Shown: positions 54,164-62,706 of the stretch, one piece after another
Layout of the letters: each line of letters starts with the position of its first letter
Numbering within the stretch: position 1 is the stretch's first letter
Source: an uncultured Eubacteriales bacterium
GTDB taxonomy: Bacteria; Bacillota; Clostridia; Christensenellales; Aristaeellaceae
Direction: 5' to 3'
DNA length: 64,000 bases
NCBI GenBank assembly: GCA_902795275.1
Contig: CADBKQ010000007.1
Span: 1 to 64,000 of the forward strand
The notes under the pieces: generated by a model
What the model was told of the DNA's origin: nothing
Databases searched by the model: none
Seen by the model: the letters and a program-made list of their open reading frames with translations, nothing else
Position numbers and translations under genes: made by a program

Positions 54164-56125
54164 ATGTATCATATTTTGGAAACGCATCCCGAGCTCGTCC
54201 CCTTCGAGGGCGACATCAACCTGCGCATGGAGCGGTATAAGAACAAGCTGTACCAGCTCTTGCAGGGCAAGGCTTCCCTCAGGGACTTCGCCAACGCCCA
54301 TAAGTATTACGGCTTCCACAAGACGCCCGACGGCTGGGTGTACCGGGAGTGGGCCCCCGCCGCCGACCAGCTCTATCTGGCGGGCGAATTCAACGACTGG
54401 GCCTGGACGAAAACGCCCCTGGAAAAGAAGGACAACGGCAACTGGGAGCTGTTCCTCCCCGGCGACACGCTGCATAAGGGCAGCAAGGTGATCACCATCG
54501 TGCGCAACGGCGACCACCTGACCCAGCATCTGCCCCTCTACACCCGCCGCGCGGTGCAGGACTGGCAGAACGGCAGCTGGTGCTGCGAGGTGTGGGACGA
54601 CCTGGAACCCTACCCCTGGACGGACGGGGAGTTCCATTGCGACGAAAAGCCCCTGATCTACGAGGCCCACGTGGGCATGTGCACGGAGGATTACCGCGTC
54701 GCCACCTACCGGGACTTCGCCGACCTGGTGCTGCCCCACGTAAAGGACGCGGGCTACAACACCATCCAGCTCATGGCCATCATGGAGCATCCCTTCTACG
54801 GCTCCTTCGGCTACCAGGTGAGCAATTTCTTCGCCGCCTCCAGCCGCTTCGGCACGCCGGACGATTTAAAGCACTTGGTGAACAAGGCCCACGAAATGGG
54901 CATCCGGGTGCTGCTGGACGTGGTGCATTCCCACGCGGTGGCAAACACCCTGGAGGGCATCAACCTGTTTGACGGAACCAGCTACCAGTTCTTCCACGAA
55001 GGCGGCAAGGGCGACCATCCCGCCTGGGGCACCAAGTGCTTCAACTACGACAAGCCGGAGGTGATCCACTTCCTGCTGAGCAACCTCAAGTTCTGGATGG
55101 AGGAATACCACTTCGACGGCTTCCGCTTTGACGGCGTCACCTCCATGCTCTACCACGACCACGCCCTGGGCACCAACTTCAACAGCCTTTCCATGTACTT
55201 CACCATGAACACCGACGTGGAAGCGGTCACCTACCTGCAATTGGCCAACGAGCTGATCCGCCAGGTGAACCCCCGCGCCCTCACCGTGGCTGAGGACATG
55301 AGCGGCATGCCCGGCATGTGCGAGCCGGTCCGGGACGGCGGCATCGGGTTTGACTTCCGGCTGGGCATGGGCCTGCCCGACATGTGGATCAAGCTCAGCA
55401 AGAAGAAGGACGAGGACTGGTGGATGGAGGACATGTGGCGGGAGCTGACCTTCCGCAACGCGGGCACCATCGCCTATGTGGAAAGCCACGACCAGGCGAT
55501 GGTGGGCGACAAGACGATGATCTTCCGCTACGCCGATGCCGCCATGTACACTGACATGAACAAGGACTGCCACTCCGGCGTGATCGACCGGGCCATCGCG
55601 CTGCATAAGATCACGCGGCTGCTGACCCTCGCCGCCGGCGGCACCGGGTATCTCACCTTCATGGGCAACGAGTTCGGCCACCCCGAGTGGATCGACTTCC
55701 CCCGCCCCGGCAACGGCAACAGCTTCCATTACTGCCGCCGCCAGTGGAGCCTGCTGAACAACGACAACCTGAAATACCAGGATCTTTACGCCTTTGATAA
55801 AGACATGATCCGCGCCGCCACCGAGTACCACATCCTCGATCAGGAGTACCCCTACCTCAAGTGGATTCACAATTCCGACCACGTGATTGCCTTCGAGCGC
55901 GGCGGGCTGCTGTTCGCGTTCAACTTCTCCCCCACCGAAAGTTACGTGGATTACGGCATCCCCGTGGGGACGGACAAGCCCTACGACGTGCTGTTCTCCA
56001 GCGACGACTTCTGTTATAACGGCTACGGCCGCATCGCCCATATGCGCATGCCGAACGAGGGCGGCCATCTGAGCCTCTACCTGCCCGCCAGAACCGCCAT
56101 CGTCCTCGCTCCGGCGAAGGATTGA
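54164..56125 (+). CDS. glgB: 1,4-alpha-glucan branching enzyme, GH13_8 (eukaryote-like) type
   Basis: A 653-aa branching enzyme that makes alpha-1,6 branches in glycogen. N-terminal helix, CBM48 (YGFHKTPDGWVYREWAPAAD), then the GH13 barrel: DVVHSHAVANT (motif I), FRFDGVTSM (nucleophile Asp), ALTVAEDMSG (acid Glu), VESHDQA (stabilising Asp). GYQVSNFFAASSRFGTP and MGNEFGHPEWIDFPR match the GH13_8 type typical of eukaryotes and some anaerobes rather than the GH13_9 GlgB of most bacteria. AAAGG precedes the ATG. No other glycogen gene is nearby. Confidence 0.93.
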   Translation: MYHILETHPELVPFEGDINLRMERYKNKLYQLLQGKASLRDFANAHKYYGFHKTPDGWVYREWAPAADQLYLAGEFNDWAWTKTPLEKKDNGNWELFLPGDTLHKGSKVITIVRNGDHLTQHLPLYTRRAVQDWQNGSWCCEVWDDLEPYPWTDGEFHCDEKPLIYEAHVGMCTEDYRVATYRDFADLVLPHVKDAGYNTIQLMAIMEHPFYGSFGYQVSNFFAASSRFGTPDDLKHLVNKAHEMGIRVLLDVVHSHAVANTLEGINLFDGTSYQFFHEGGKGDHPAWGTKCFNYDKPEVIHFLLSNLKFWMEEYHFDGFRFDGVTSMLYHDHALGTNFNSLSMYFTMNTDVEAVTYLQLANELIRQVNPRALTVAEDMSGMPGMCEPVRDGGIGFDFRLGMGLPDMWIKLSKKKDEDWWMEDMWRELTFRNAGTIAYVESHDQAMVGDKTMIFRYADAAMYTDMNKDCHSGVIDRAIALHKITRLLTLAAGGTGYLTFMGNEFGHPEWIDFPRPGNGNSFHYCRRQWSLLNNDNLKYQDLYAFDKDMIRAATEYHILDQEYPYLKWIHNSDHVIAFERGGLLFAFNFSPTESYVDYGIPVGTDKPYDVLFSSDDFCYNGYGRIAHMRMPNEGGHLSLYLPARTAIVLAPAKD

Positions 56126-56157
56126 CCGTTCACACACTACTGAGGAGTTGGAAACCA

Positions 56158-57249
56158 ATGTCTTGGAAACTGAGAGCATACACCGCGCCGGATTTCTCAC
56201 AGGAACGATTCCGGGAAGCGCCCGACGCGAAGCTGTGCAAAGCGCCCCGGGACCAGACCGCTCCCAGGGATTTCCACGCCATGAGCATTTTCCCGGAGTA
56301 TTTCAAAATCAACGGGCAATGGCTTCTGGCGAAGGAAAGCCGGATGGACTGCGTGCCTGTGTTCGAGGACGGAGAGATCCGGGTGCGGGAGTTCCGCCTG
56401 CTGAAAAAGGATGACCTGGTCGTCGTCGGCCGCACGGAAAACTGCGAAGAAGGCATCTATGTGCATCCCGACGGCTTCCGGGAAGAAAGGGAGGCGTCCT
56501 CCGACGCCTTCTCTTTCCGGCAGAACCGTTCCCGGGAGACAGCCTTTTCCAGGGATTACGACGAACTGTACAACGTGCTCCGCCATGACCGGGAGCAGGG
56601 AAAAATCGTATGGGTGCTGGGCCCTGCGTTAGCGTTCGACTACGACGCCAGGAACGCTTTTTCCAAGCTGATCGCCGCGGGATATGTCCATGCGGTGCTG
56701 GCCGGAAACGCATTGGCCACCCACGATCTGGAAGCCGCCTATATGAAAACCGCTCTGGGTCAGGACATTTATTTCCAGCGCAGCCAGCCCAACGGCCACT
56801 ACAACCATCTGACCACCATCAACCAGGTGAAGCTGCACGGCGGTATCCCGCAATTCCTGGAAGCGGAAAAGATCGACAACGGCATCATTTACAGCTGTGA
56901 AAAATACAAGGTCCCTTACGTGCTGGCGGGCTCCATCCGGGACGACGGTCCCCTGCCTCCCGTCATCGGCGACGTGTACCGGGCGCAGGACGCGATGCGA
57001 AGCCAGGTGCGCGGCGCGACCACCGTCCTGTGCCTGGCCACCATGCTGCATTCCATTGCGGTGGGCAACATGACGCCCTCCTACCGGGTCACGGCGGACG
57101 GCACGGTTCGGCAGGTGTATTTTTACTGTGTGGATATTGCGGAGTTCACGGTCAATAAGCTCAGCGACAGGGGCAGCCTGTCCGCCCGCGGCATCATTAC
57201 CAACGCGCAGGATTTCGTCGTCACGCTCAGCAAGGGTCTGGGGCTGTAG
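56158..57249 (+). CDS. TIGR00300-type LOR/SDH-like protein (ornithine cyclodeaminase-like)
   Basis: A 363-aa cytoplasmic protein of the TIGR00300 family, whose characterised archaeal and ArgZ-linked members act as ornithine cyclodeaminases or dihydrolases. Family blocks: LVVVGRTENCEEGIYVH, VHAVLAGNALATHDLEAAY, GHYNHLTTINQVKLHGG, and PYVLAGSIRDDGPLPPVIGD. The Rossmann-like part begins near residue 150 (VWVLGPALAFDYD). Bacterial copies are uncommon from memory. It lies 32 bp after glgB and 21 bp before the kinase gene, so likely cotranscribed. Activity on ornithine is a family-based expectation. Confidence 0.8.
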   Translation: MSWKLRAYTAPDFSQERFREAPDAKLCKAPRDQTAPRDFHAMSIFPEYFKINGQWLLAKESRMDCVPVFEDGEIRVREFRLLKKDDLVVVGRTENCEEGIYVHPDGFREEREASSDAFSFRQNRSRETAFSRDYDELYNVLRHDREQGKIVWVLGPALAFDYDARNAFSKLIAAGYVHAVLAGNALATHDLEAAYMKTALGQDIYFQRSQPNGHYNHLTTINQVKLHGGIPQFLEAEKIDNGIIYSCEKYKVPYVLAGSIRDDGPLPPVIGDVYRAQDAMRSQVRGATTVLCLATMLHSIAVGNMTPSYRVTADGTVRQVYFYCVDIAEFTVNKLSDRGSLSARGIITNAQDFVVTLSKGLGL

Positions 57250-57270
57250 GCTTTTGGGGACGGAAGACGG

Positions 57271-57804
57271 ATGAAGAACATCGTTTTGATCGGAATGCCC
57301 ACGTCGGGAAAAAGCACGGTCGGCGTGATTCTCGCAAAATTGCTGGGCATGGACTTTCTGGATACAGATCTGCTCATCCAGCGCGAAACCGGCATGCGGT
57401 TAAGCGCGGTCATCGAAGCAAAGGGCGTGGAAGGCTTTCTGCAAATCGAGGAAGCTGTCTGCTCCGCCATCCGCGCGGAGGAGACGGTGATTGCCACAGG
57501 CGGCAGCGTGGTTTACAGCAGGCCCGCGATGGAACACCTGAAGGAGAACGGAATCACGGTCTATCTGCGGATCTCCCTGCCCGAATTGAAAAAGCGGCTT
57601 CACGACGCGAAAGCCCGGGGCGTGATTCTCCGGAACGGAAAGAGCATCGAGGAGCTGTATGCGGAACGGGAAAAGCTGTACAGCCAGTACGCGGATGTGA
57701 CGGTGCCGGAAGAAGGCCTGACCCTGGAAGAAACGGTCTGCGCAGTCCGTGAACGCTTATCGCAAACGCTGGCCGCAGGAATTGACAAAGGCAGAGCCGT
57801 ATGA
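57271..57804 (+). CDS. Shikimate-kinase-like P-loop kinase
   Basis: A 177-aa AroK-fold kinase: P-loop GMPTSGKST, DTDLLIQ (catalytic Asp), IATGGSVVYSRP, and lid KARGVIL with EREKLYSQYADVTV. Two shikimate-contacting features differ from true AroK: the FRxxE arginine is replaced (GFLQIEE), and GGG reads GGS. Clostridia carry a common subgroup with exactly these differences, so the substrate may not be shikimate. No other aromatic-pathway gene is nearby. Fold confidence is high, substrate confidence low. Confidence 0.8.
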   Translation: MKNIVLIGMPTSGKSTVGVILAKLLGMDFLDTDLLIQRETGMRLSAVIEAKGVEGFLQIEEAVCSAIRAEETVIATGGSVVYSRPAMEHLKENGITVYLRISLPELKKRLHDAKARGVILRNGKSIEELYAEREKLYSQYADVTVPEEGLTLEETVCAVRERLSQTLAAGIDKGRAV

Positions 57805-57889
57805 TACAATCATTCCCGTCAGCACAAGCTGGCAAAGGCTCTCACAAGCGGGCCGCCTGATTTCAATCGCTGTCAATTTCCGGTATCGC

Positions 57890-57933
57890 AAAGGTGCCGA
57901 TGACCCTCCGAAGAGGGCTGTCGCGCCTTTTTT
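57890..57933 (+). terminator. Terminator after the kinase gene
   Basis: AAAGGTGC...CCCTC, loop CGAA, GAGGG...GCGCCTTT with one wobble and an internal mismatch, followed by T-rich sequence. Separates the glgB operon from the 5'-nucleotidase-domain gene. Confidence 0.7.
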
Positions 57934-57977
57934 CTTTCCGGACTTTGATCTGAAAGCGCAATGAGGAGGTAACTCAA

Positions 57978-58844
57978 ATGAATGCTTGGAAAAAACTGCT
58001 GAGCCTGACGCTGGCGCTGTGCCTGCTTTGCGGCCTGTCCGCGAGCGCGTCCGCCGTCACCTTTACCGACGCCCACGGCAACGTGATCGAGCTGGATGAC
58101 ACCCTGGAAGCGTATGCCAATTTTGCTGTGCTGGGTGCGGACGACGCCGCCCGCAAGGGCGAAACCAACCTGGGCGACCTGTGGACGGACGCCCTGCGCT
58201 GGTTCGCCGTATCCGGCAAAATCAACGAATACTTTGAGGAAGACGACGTGACCGCCGGGAACACGGAAATCGCCGTGGACGCCGACCATATCGTGGCGCT
58301 GTGGAACGGCGGCAACCTGCGCGCCGACATCGCGGAAGGCAAGTTCGGCGCGGAACAGCTGGCGGAAGTGCTGCCCTATCCCAACAAAGTGGCGGTGGTC
58401 TACATGACCGGCTGCCAGCTGCTGGAAGTCCTCGAGGCCGCTTCCCAGGCGCTGCCTTATACGGAAGAAACCGCTGCGGCCTGCGCTTCCTTCATGCAGG
58501 TGTCCGGCCTGAAATACACCGTGGACACCGGAAAGGCATACGATGCGGGCGAAGCGTACAACGACAAGTGGTTCAAGGCCGCGTCCCTGGGCCGGGTGAC
58601 AATCGAGGAAGTGAACGGACAGCCCTTCGACGCCGAAGCCACCTACGCCGTGATGACCAGCAACGCCAACTTCAACGGCATGGATTCTTCCTATATTTTT
58701 AAAGCGGCTGCGGAAGCAAACGAGAAGAGCGCCATCACCACCGCCGTGGTGCGGGACGTGATCTGGCTGTACCTTGCGGAAGAACTGAACAGCGTGATCG
58801 GCGACGCCTACGCGGAGCCCCAGGGACGGATCGTCATTCAGTAA
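57978..58844 (+). CDS. Secreted stand-alone 5'-nucleotidase C-terminal domain
   Basis: A 288-aa protein with a signal peptide (about 1-26; SASASAVT cleavage region). The rest is the C-terminal substrate domain of 5'-nucleotidases: ETNLGDLWTDALRWF, VALWNGGNLRADIAEG, VLPYPNKVAVVYMTGCQLLEVLEAA, FMQVSGLKYTVD. The N-terminal metallophosphatase domain is absent and not encoded beside it. The substrate-binding arginine in NLRADI is kept, so it may bind nucleotides without hydrolysis. AGGAGG precedes the ATG; a terminator lies before the gene. Confidence 0.85.
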   Translation: MNAWKKLLSLTLALCLLCGLSASASAVTFTDAHGNVIELDDTLEAYANFAVLGADDAARKGETNLGDLWTDALRWFAVSGKINEYFEEDDVTAGNTEIAVDADHIVALWNGGNLRADIAEGKFGAEQLAEVLPYPNKVAVVYMTGCQLLEVLEAASQALPYTEETAAACASFMQVSGLKYTVDTGKAYDAGEAYNDKWFKAASLGRVTIEEVNGQPFDAEATYAVMTSNANFNGMDSSYIFKAAAEANEKSAITTAVVRDVIWLYLAEELNSVIGDAYAEPQGRIVIQ

Positions 58845-58854
58845 CAATTCTATC

Positions 58855-58890
58855 ATCCGGGCGGGTCAGTGGCAGCTGTCCCCCCGGACG
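58855..58890 (+). terminator. Possible weak terminator
   Basis: TCCGGG with GG pairs imperfectly with CCCCCCGGA across a long loop, followed by GTTTATGTTTTT. May end the nucleotidase-domain gene before the MoxR operon. Confidence 0.35.
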
Positions 58891-58916
58891 GTTTATGTTT
58901 TTAGGGAGGTTTTTTC

Positions 58917-59873
58917 ATGCGTCCGCAGCTTGAATGTGTTGTCCGGGAAGTGGAAAAGGCCATTGTCGGCAAGCGTCCCGTGATCGAAAGGATTCTGACG
59001 GTGATGCTGGCGGAGGGCCATGTGCTGCTGGACGACGTGCCCGGCGTGGGCAAAACGACGCTGGCGGTGGCCATCAGCCGGGCGATCGGGCTGGCTTTCC
59101 AGCGGGTGCAGTTCACCCCGGACGTGCTGCCCTCCGATCTGGTGGGCTTTTCCATGTATGAGAAAGCCAGCGGGGAATGGCTGTACCGTCCCGGAGCGCT
59201 GAACAGCGCGAACCTGATCCTGGGCGACGAAATCAACCGGGCTTCCAGCAAAACCCAGTCTGCCCTGCTGGAAGCCATGGAGGAGCGGCAGATCACCGTG
59301 GACGGAAAAACCTACCCGCTGCAAACGCCGTTTCTTGTGATTGCCACGGAAAACAGCGTCGGCACGGCAGGCACCCAGCTTTTGCCCTACGCCCAATTGG
59401 ACCGTTTTCTGGTCAAGCTGTCCCTGGGCTATCCGGATTATGAAGCCCAGATGACGATGCTGCGGGGGCGTCAGACCGCCGACCCGCTGGAGACCGTTGC
59501 CCGCGTGACGGGCAGGGACGAGCTGCTTGCCATGCAGCGGGAAGTCCGGGCCGTCACCGTACGGGACGCTGTTCTGGATTACATCACCCGGCTGACCTTC
59601 GCTTCCCGGGAACACCCGGCGGTGGAGGTGGGCGTCAGTCCCCGCGGCGCGCTGTTCCTTTGCCGCACGGCCAAGGCCAAAGCCTATCTGGAAGGCCGGG
59701 ATTATGTGACCGGCGGGGACGTGCAGGACGTGCTGACGGACGTGTGCCGCCACCGCTTGCTGCTGAAAGAAAACGTCCGGGAAACCACAGTTGCGCAAGT
59801 GCTGGACGAACTGCTGAAAAAGGTGGAGAACCCCGACCGGCGCGGCCTGTTCACGGGGATGAAAAAGCCATGA
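58917..59873 (+). CDS. MoxR family AAA+ ATPase
   Basis: A 318-aa AAA+ chaperone-like ATPase. Walker A DVPGVGKTT, Walker B LILGDEINRA, then QSALLEAMEERQITVDG and the sensor ENSVGTAGTQLLPYAQLDRF, which are MoxR hallmarks. MoxR proteins help mature or activate partner proteins, often VWA or DUF58 proteins. The stop overlaps the DUF58 start by 4 bp, the classic pairing. AGGGAGG precedes the ATG. Confidence 0.95.
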   Translation: MRPQLECVVREVEKAIVGKRPVIERILTVMLAEGHVLLDDVPGVGKTTLAVAISRAIGLAFQRVQFTPDVLPSDLVGFSMYEKASGEWLYRPGALNSANLILGDEINRASSKTQSALLEAMEERQITVDGKTYPLQTPFLVIATENSVGTAGTQLLPYAQLDRFLVKLSLGYPDYEAQMTMLRGRQTADPLETVARVTGRDELLAMQREVRAVTVRDAVLDYITRLTFASREHPAVEVGVSPRGALFLCRTAKAKAYLEGRDYVTGGDVQDVLTDVCRHRLLLKENVRETTVAQVLDELLKKVENPDRRGLFTGMKKP

Positions 59874-61366
59874 GGAAGCGGTGGATCGGTTATGCGGTCT
59901 GGCTGGGGCTTGCCGCCTGCCTCTATTTCTTTGAGAACAACACCGGGACGCGAACGGTTCTGCTCTGCTCCCTTTTGTTTCCCCTGCTTCCGCACCCGCG
60001 AAAAGCGTTTTTCACAGCGGATGAACGGAAGAAACCGGAGGAAGCCCCTGCGCCGCTGACGGTCCGATCCTTTGCGGCGCGGGAAGCGGACGACCCCGGC
60101 GACGTGCGGCCCTATCAGCCGGGCGACCCCATCCGGCGGATTCACTGGAAGCTGTCTGCCAAAAAGGATGAGTTGCTCGTCCGGGAAACGATCAAGGAGC
60201 CGGAAAGCGTTCAAGAAGAACGATGTGTGTCCCAGCCGGTCAGCGCGCAAAAAAAGAAAGCCCGCTTTCCATGGCTGCTGATCTGCGTGACAGCGTTTTG
60301 TCTGGCCCTGCTTCTTCTGCTCCCGGAGGCAAGGCGGGGTGCGCAGGCCCTTTGCAACCGCGTCTTCGCCGCCAGCGAACAGGTCAACGCCTATGCGTAT
60401 GATTATTTTCCGGTACCGGAAAACCAGAGCGTTCTCCTTGCCGCGATTTTAGCTGGGTGTTCAGCCGCGGCCCTGCTTGCGCTCCTGCTTCGCGGCAGGC
60501 TGTCCGCGCTGGCCGTCATGGCGGGCTGCACGTTTTTTCAGGTGTATTTCGGCTTGTCCTTTCCGGCCTGGGCCAATGTCATTCTTTACGGGCTGCTGGG
60601 CCTGCGGATGATGAAGCGGCCCATCAAGCGCAGGAATCTGCTGTCCTGCATCGCCATTCTTCTTGCCGTATTCCTGGCAGGGACGCTCCTGCTGCCTGAT
60701 GTGGACGCGGCGACGGAAGCGGTGTCCGAAACCGTCCGGGATGAACTGAGCCGGGTGGCGCAGCAGATCACAGGGGGCATGTCCGAACTGCCGGAAGGAG
60801 ACACGGAGACCCGCCACATTCACCCCCTCTCGCTGCAAACCGGGGACAGCGAAGCGCAGAACGATCGGGAATACAGGCTGGTCACGGTGGAAGAAGAACA
60901 GATTTCCATGCCCCGTTTCATCAACTGGCTGAAAATGATTCTTCTGTTCCTGCTGCTCGTCGCGCTGATCGTGCTGCCGTTCACGCCGTTTCTGCTCCTG
61001 AACGCCCGAAAAAAGAAAGCGGAGGAAGCGCGCAGGGCGTTTGCCTCCCGGGATGTGAGCGAGGCCGTCCGCGCCATCTTTTCGTACGTGCTCCTCTGGC
61101 TGCGGGAAACGGGCCGCGACGCGGGGAATCTGCTGTACCGGGACTGGGCGGACAAGCTGCCGGAGGACTTGCCGGAAGGATACCGCGCGCGCTTTGCGAA
61201 GTGCGCCGAGGATTATGAGGAAGCGTTTTACAGCCATCACGCGCTTCCTGAGGAAAAGCGGCAGCGAGCCCTGGAATTGCTGAAAGAAACGGAAGCCGCC
61301 CTCTGGAGCGCGGCGGACTGGAAGCAGCACCTCCGCATCAGGTATTGGATGTGTTTATGCGAATGA
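59870..61366 (+). CDS. DUF58-motif membrane protein
   Basis: A 498-aa protein. The N-terminus has membrane helices (about 5-45), then the DUF58 signature DVRPYQPGDPIRRIHWKLSAKKDEL (about 80-105) with only about 20 residues after it. The rest of the usual DUF58/VWA-like domain is missing. Instead come several helices (about 140-280), an acidic loop, another helix near 350-370 and a helical C-terminus that resembles the tail of transglutaminase-like TgpA proteins. It may be a fusion of a cut DUF58 protein with a TgpA-like membrane part. Partner of MoxR upstream; overlaps the lipoprotein gene by 4 bp. Confidence 0.8.
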   Translation: MRKRWIGYAVWLGLAACLYFFENNTGTRTVLLCSLLFPLLPHPRKAFFTADERKKPEEAPAPLTVRSFAAREADDPGDVRPYQPGDPIRRIHWKLSAKKDELLVRETIKEPESVQEERCVSQPVSAQKKKARFPWLLICVTAFCLALLLLLPEARRGAQALCNRVFAASEQVNAYAYDYFPVPENQSVLLAAILAGCSAAALLALLLRGRLSALAVMAGCTFFQVYFGLSFPAWANVILYGLLGLRMMKRPIKRRNLLSCIAILLAVFLAGTLLLPDVDAATEAVSETVRDELSRVAQQITGGMSELPEGDTETRHIHPLSLQTGDSEAQNDREYRLVTVEEEQISMPRFINWLKMILLFLLLVALIVLPFTPFLLLNARKKKAEEARRAFASRDVSEAVRAIFSYVLLWLRETGRDAGNLLYRDWADKLPEDLPEGYRARFAKCAEDYEEAFYSHHALPEEKRQRALELLKETEAALWSAADWKQHLRIRYWMCLCE

Positions 61367-62355
61367 AAGCCCTCAAGATCATTTTGCTGCTGTGCCTGTG
61401 TTTAGTGCTTTCCGGATGCAGGACGCGAACCACAGGCGGCGCCCGGCAGAACGCGCGGGAGGAAACAGCCGCCTCTGAACCGGCGCCGCTGCCCGGCGCT
61501 TTGCCGGATGACGGCGCAGAGGAAGCAGGCCCAGCGGAGGAAGCGCTGGGCGGACAGACGAAGGAGAATCCCGAAGCCGCCCGAAAGGAATACGACGAAA
61601 ACGCCCCTGCCGAGATCGTGTCCGGCGCAGAGCGGACAGTTCACGGCGCGGGCGAAGGAAAGGGCGCTTCCGCTTCGGGAGAAAACGCAGAAGCGGCGGT
61701 ATCGAAGCTCAACGGCGACGCCGCGGACACCGCCACCCAAACGGCGGCGGCTGACCAGGCAGAACAGATGGGCGTTTCCGAGGACGCGAAAAAAGCGGAC
61801 TCCGCCCTGACATATTTTACGGTGCTGCTTCAGGACCGCATGGGCGGCCTGTTCGAGTGCCAGCGGCAAAATGTATACTGGGAAACTGCGGAAGACCGCG
61901 TGACCGTTTTCAAAACTTCATTGGAACACAGCCTGATTCTGGACGCCGGGGCCTACGACGTTTCCGCCCGCCTGCTGGCGGAAAACCTGCGGGTGGACGA
62001 CGGCTGGATCGGGCGGAAAAATCCGGGGGTCATCGTCAAGGCGGTGGACGGCAGCGTGCTTGGCATCGGCGTGACCACCACGGCCCAAGCAAAAAAAGTG
62101 TATCAGGATCTGCTTTCCCGGGAGGGATGGCGGGCAATCGACGCGGTGAAAAACGGCCGCGTGCTGCTTCTTTCGGAAGAACTGCTGGCCGCGCCGCATT
62201 TGCAGGCGGCAGCCATGCTGGCCATCGCCAAAATCGCCAGCCCTTCGCTCATGGCGGATGTGGATATTCCCCAAGCGCTGGATATGCTGACGGAGGAAGC
62301 CACGGGCGCTCCCGCATCGGGCATCTACTGCTACACCGTTCAGGAAGGTTTTTGA
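61363..62355 (+). CDS. Lipoprotein with metal-chelate-binding-protein-like C-lobe
   Basis: A 330-aa lipoprotein (MKALKIILLLCLCLVLSGC, lipobox LSGC). Residues about 20-150 are low-complexity, rich in Ala, Glu and Gly. The C-terminal half, with SREGWRAIDAVKNGRVLLL and AAPHLQAAAMLAIAKIASPSL, resembles the C-lobe of BtuF/FepB binding proteins; an N-lobe is not evident. The start at 61363 overlaps the DUF58 stop (ATGA); ATG at 61357 is also possible. It is unusual in a MoxR/DUF58 operon. The binding-protein likeness is modest and needs structure prediction. Confidence 0.6.
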   Translation: MKALKIILLLCLCLVLSGCRTRTTGGARQNAREETAASEPAPLPGALPDDGAEEAGPAEEALGGQTKENPEAARKEYDENAPAEIVSGAERTVHGAGEGKGASASGENAEAAVSKLNGDAADTATQTAAADQAEQMGVSEDAKKADSALTYFTVLLQDRMGGLFECQRQNVYWETAEDRVTVFKTSLEHSLILDAGAYDVSARLLAENLRVDDGWIGRKNPGVIVKAVDGSVLGIGVTTTAQAKKVYQDLLSREGWRAIDAVKNGRVLLLSEELLAAPHLQAAAMLAIAKIASPSLMADVDIPQALDMLTEEATGAPASGIYCYTVQEGF

Positions 62356-62398
62356 TGCATGGACGGAGGCGGCAGGAAGGCCCGCACGTCCCCGGTGT

Positions 62399-62683
62399 TT
62401 ATTCTCCCGCATCGTCCATCCGGCGCACAGCTTCCTGGATGTCGGAAAACCGGGCGATCACGCGGTCATAGTTCTCTCTGCGGTGCGGAAAAGCGCAGTT
62501 CATGCAGCTTTTTGTTCCGTTCTCCATGTATTCCCATTTCCCGCCGCATTTCTTCCCCAGGGCATACAGCGGGCAATAGCAGAACAGGCAGTTGAAATCC
62601 TCCTCGGGGATTCCCTTGTGGCACGGAAAGTATTCGCATTCCTTATTCTGAAAGAACCGGCTTCTGTTTGTTCCCCGCTCCAT
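62399..62683 (-). CDS. Cysteine-rich small metal-binding domain protein
   Basis: A 94-aa protein with eight clustered cysteines: CEYFPCHKG, NCLFCYCPLY, KKCGG and CMNCAFPH. It matches the cysteine-rich small domain family (PF04071-type), probably a zinc or iron binder; members often sit near cobalamin genes from memory. The ATG at 62683 follows GAAGGAGATCGT. It is 23 bp after the GGDEF gene and likely cotranscribed. Convergent with the lipoprotein gene. Confidence 0.8.
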   Translation of the reverse strand: MERGTNRSRFFQNKECEYFPCHKGIPEEDFNCLFCYCPLYALGKKCGGKWEYMENGTKSCMNCAFPHRRENYDRVIARFSDIQEAVRRMDDAGE

Positions 62684-62706
62684 ACGATCTCCTTCGGCGC
62701 TTTCAA

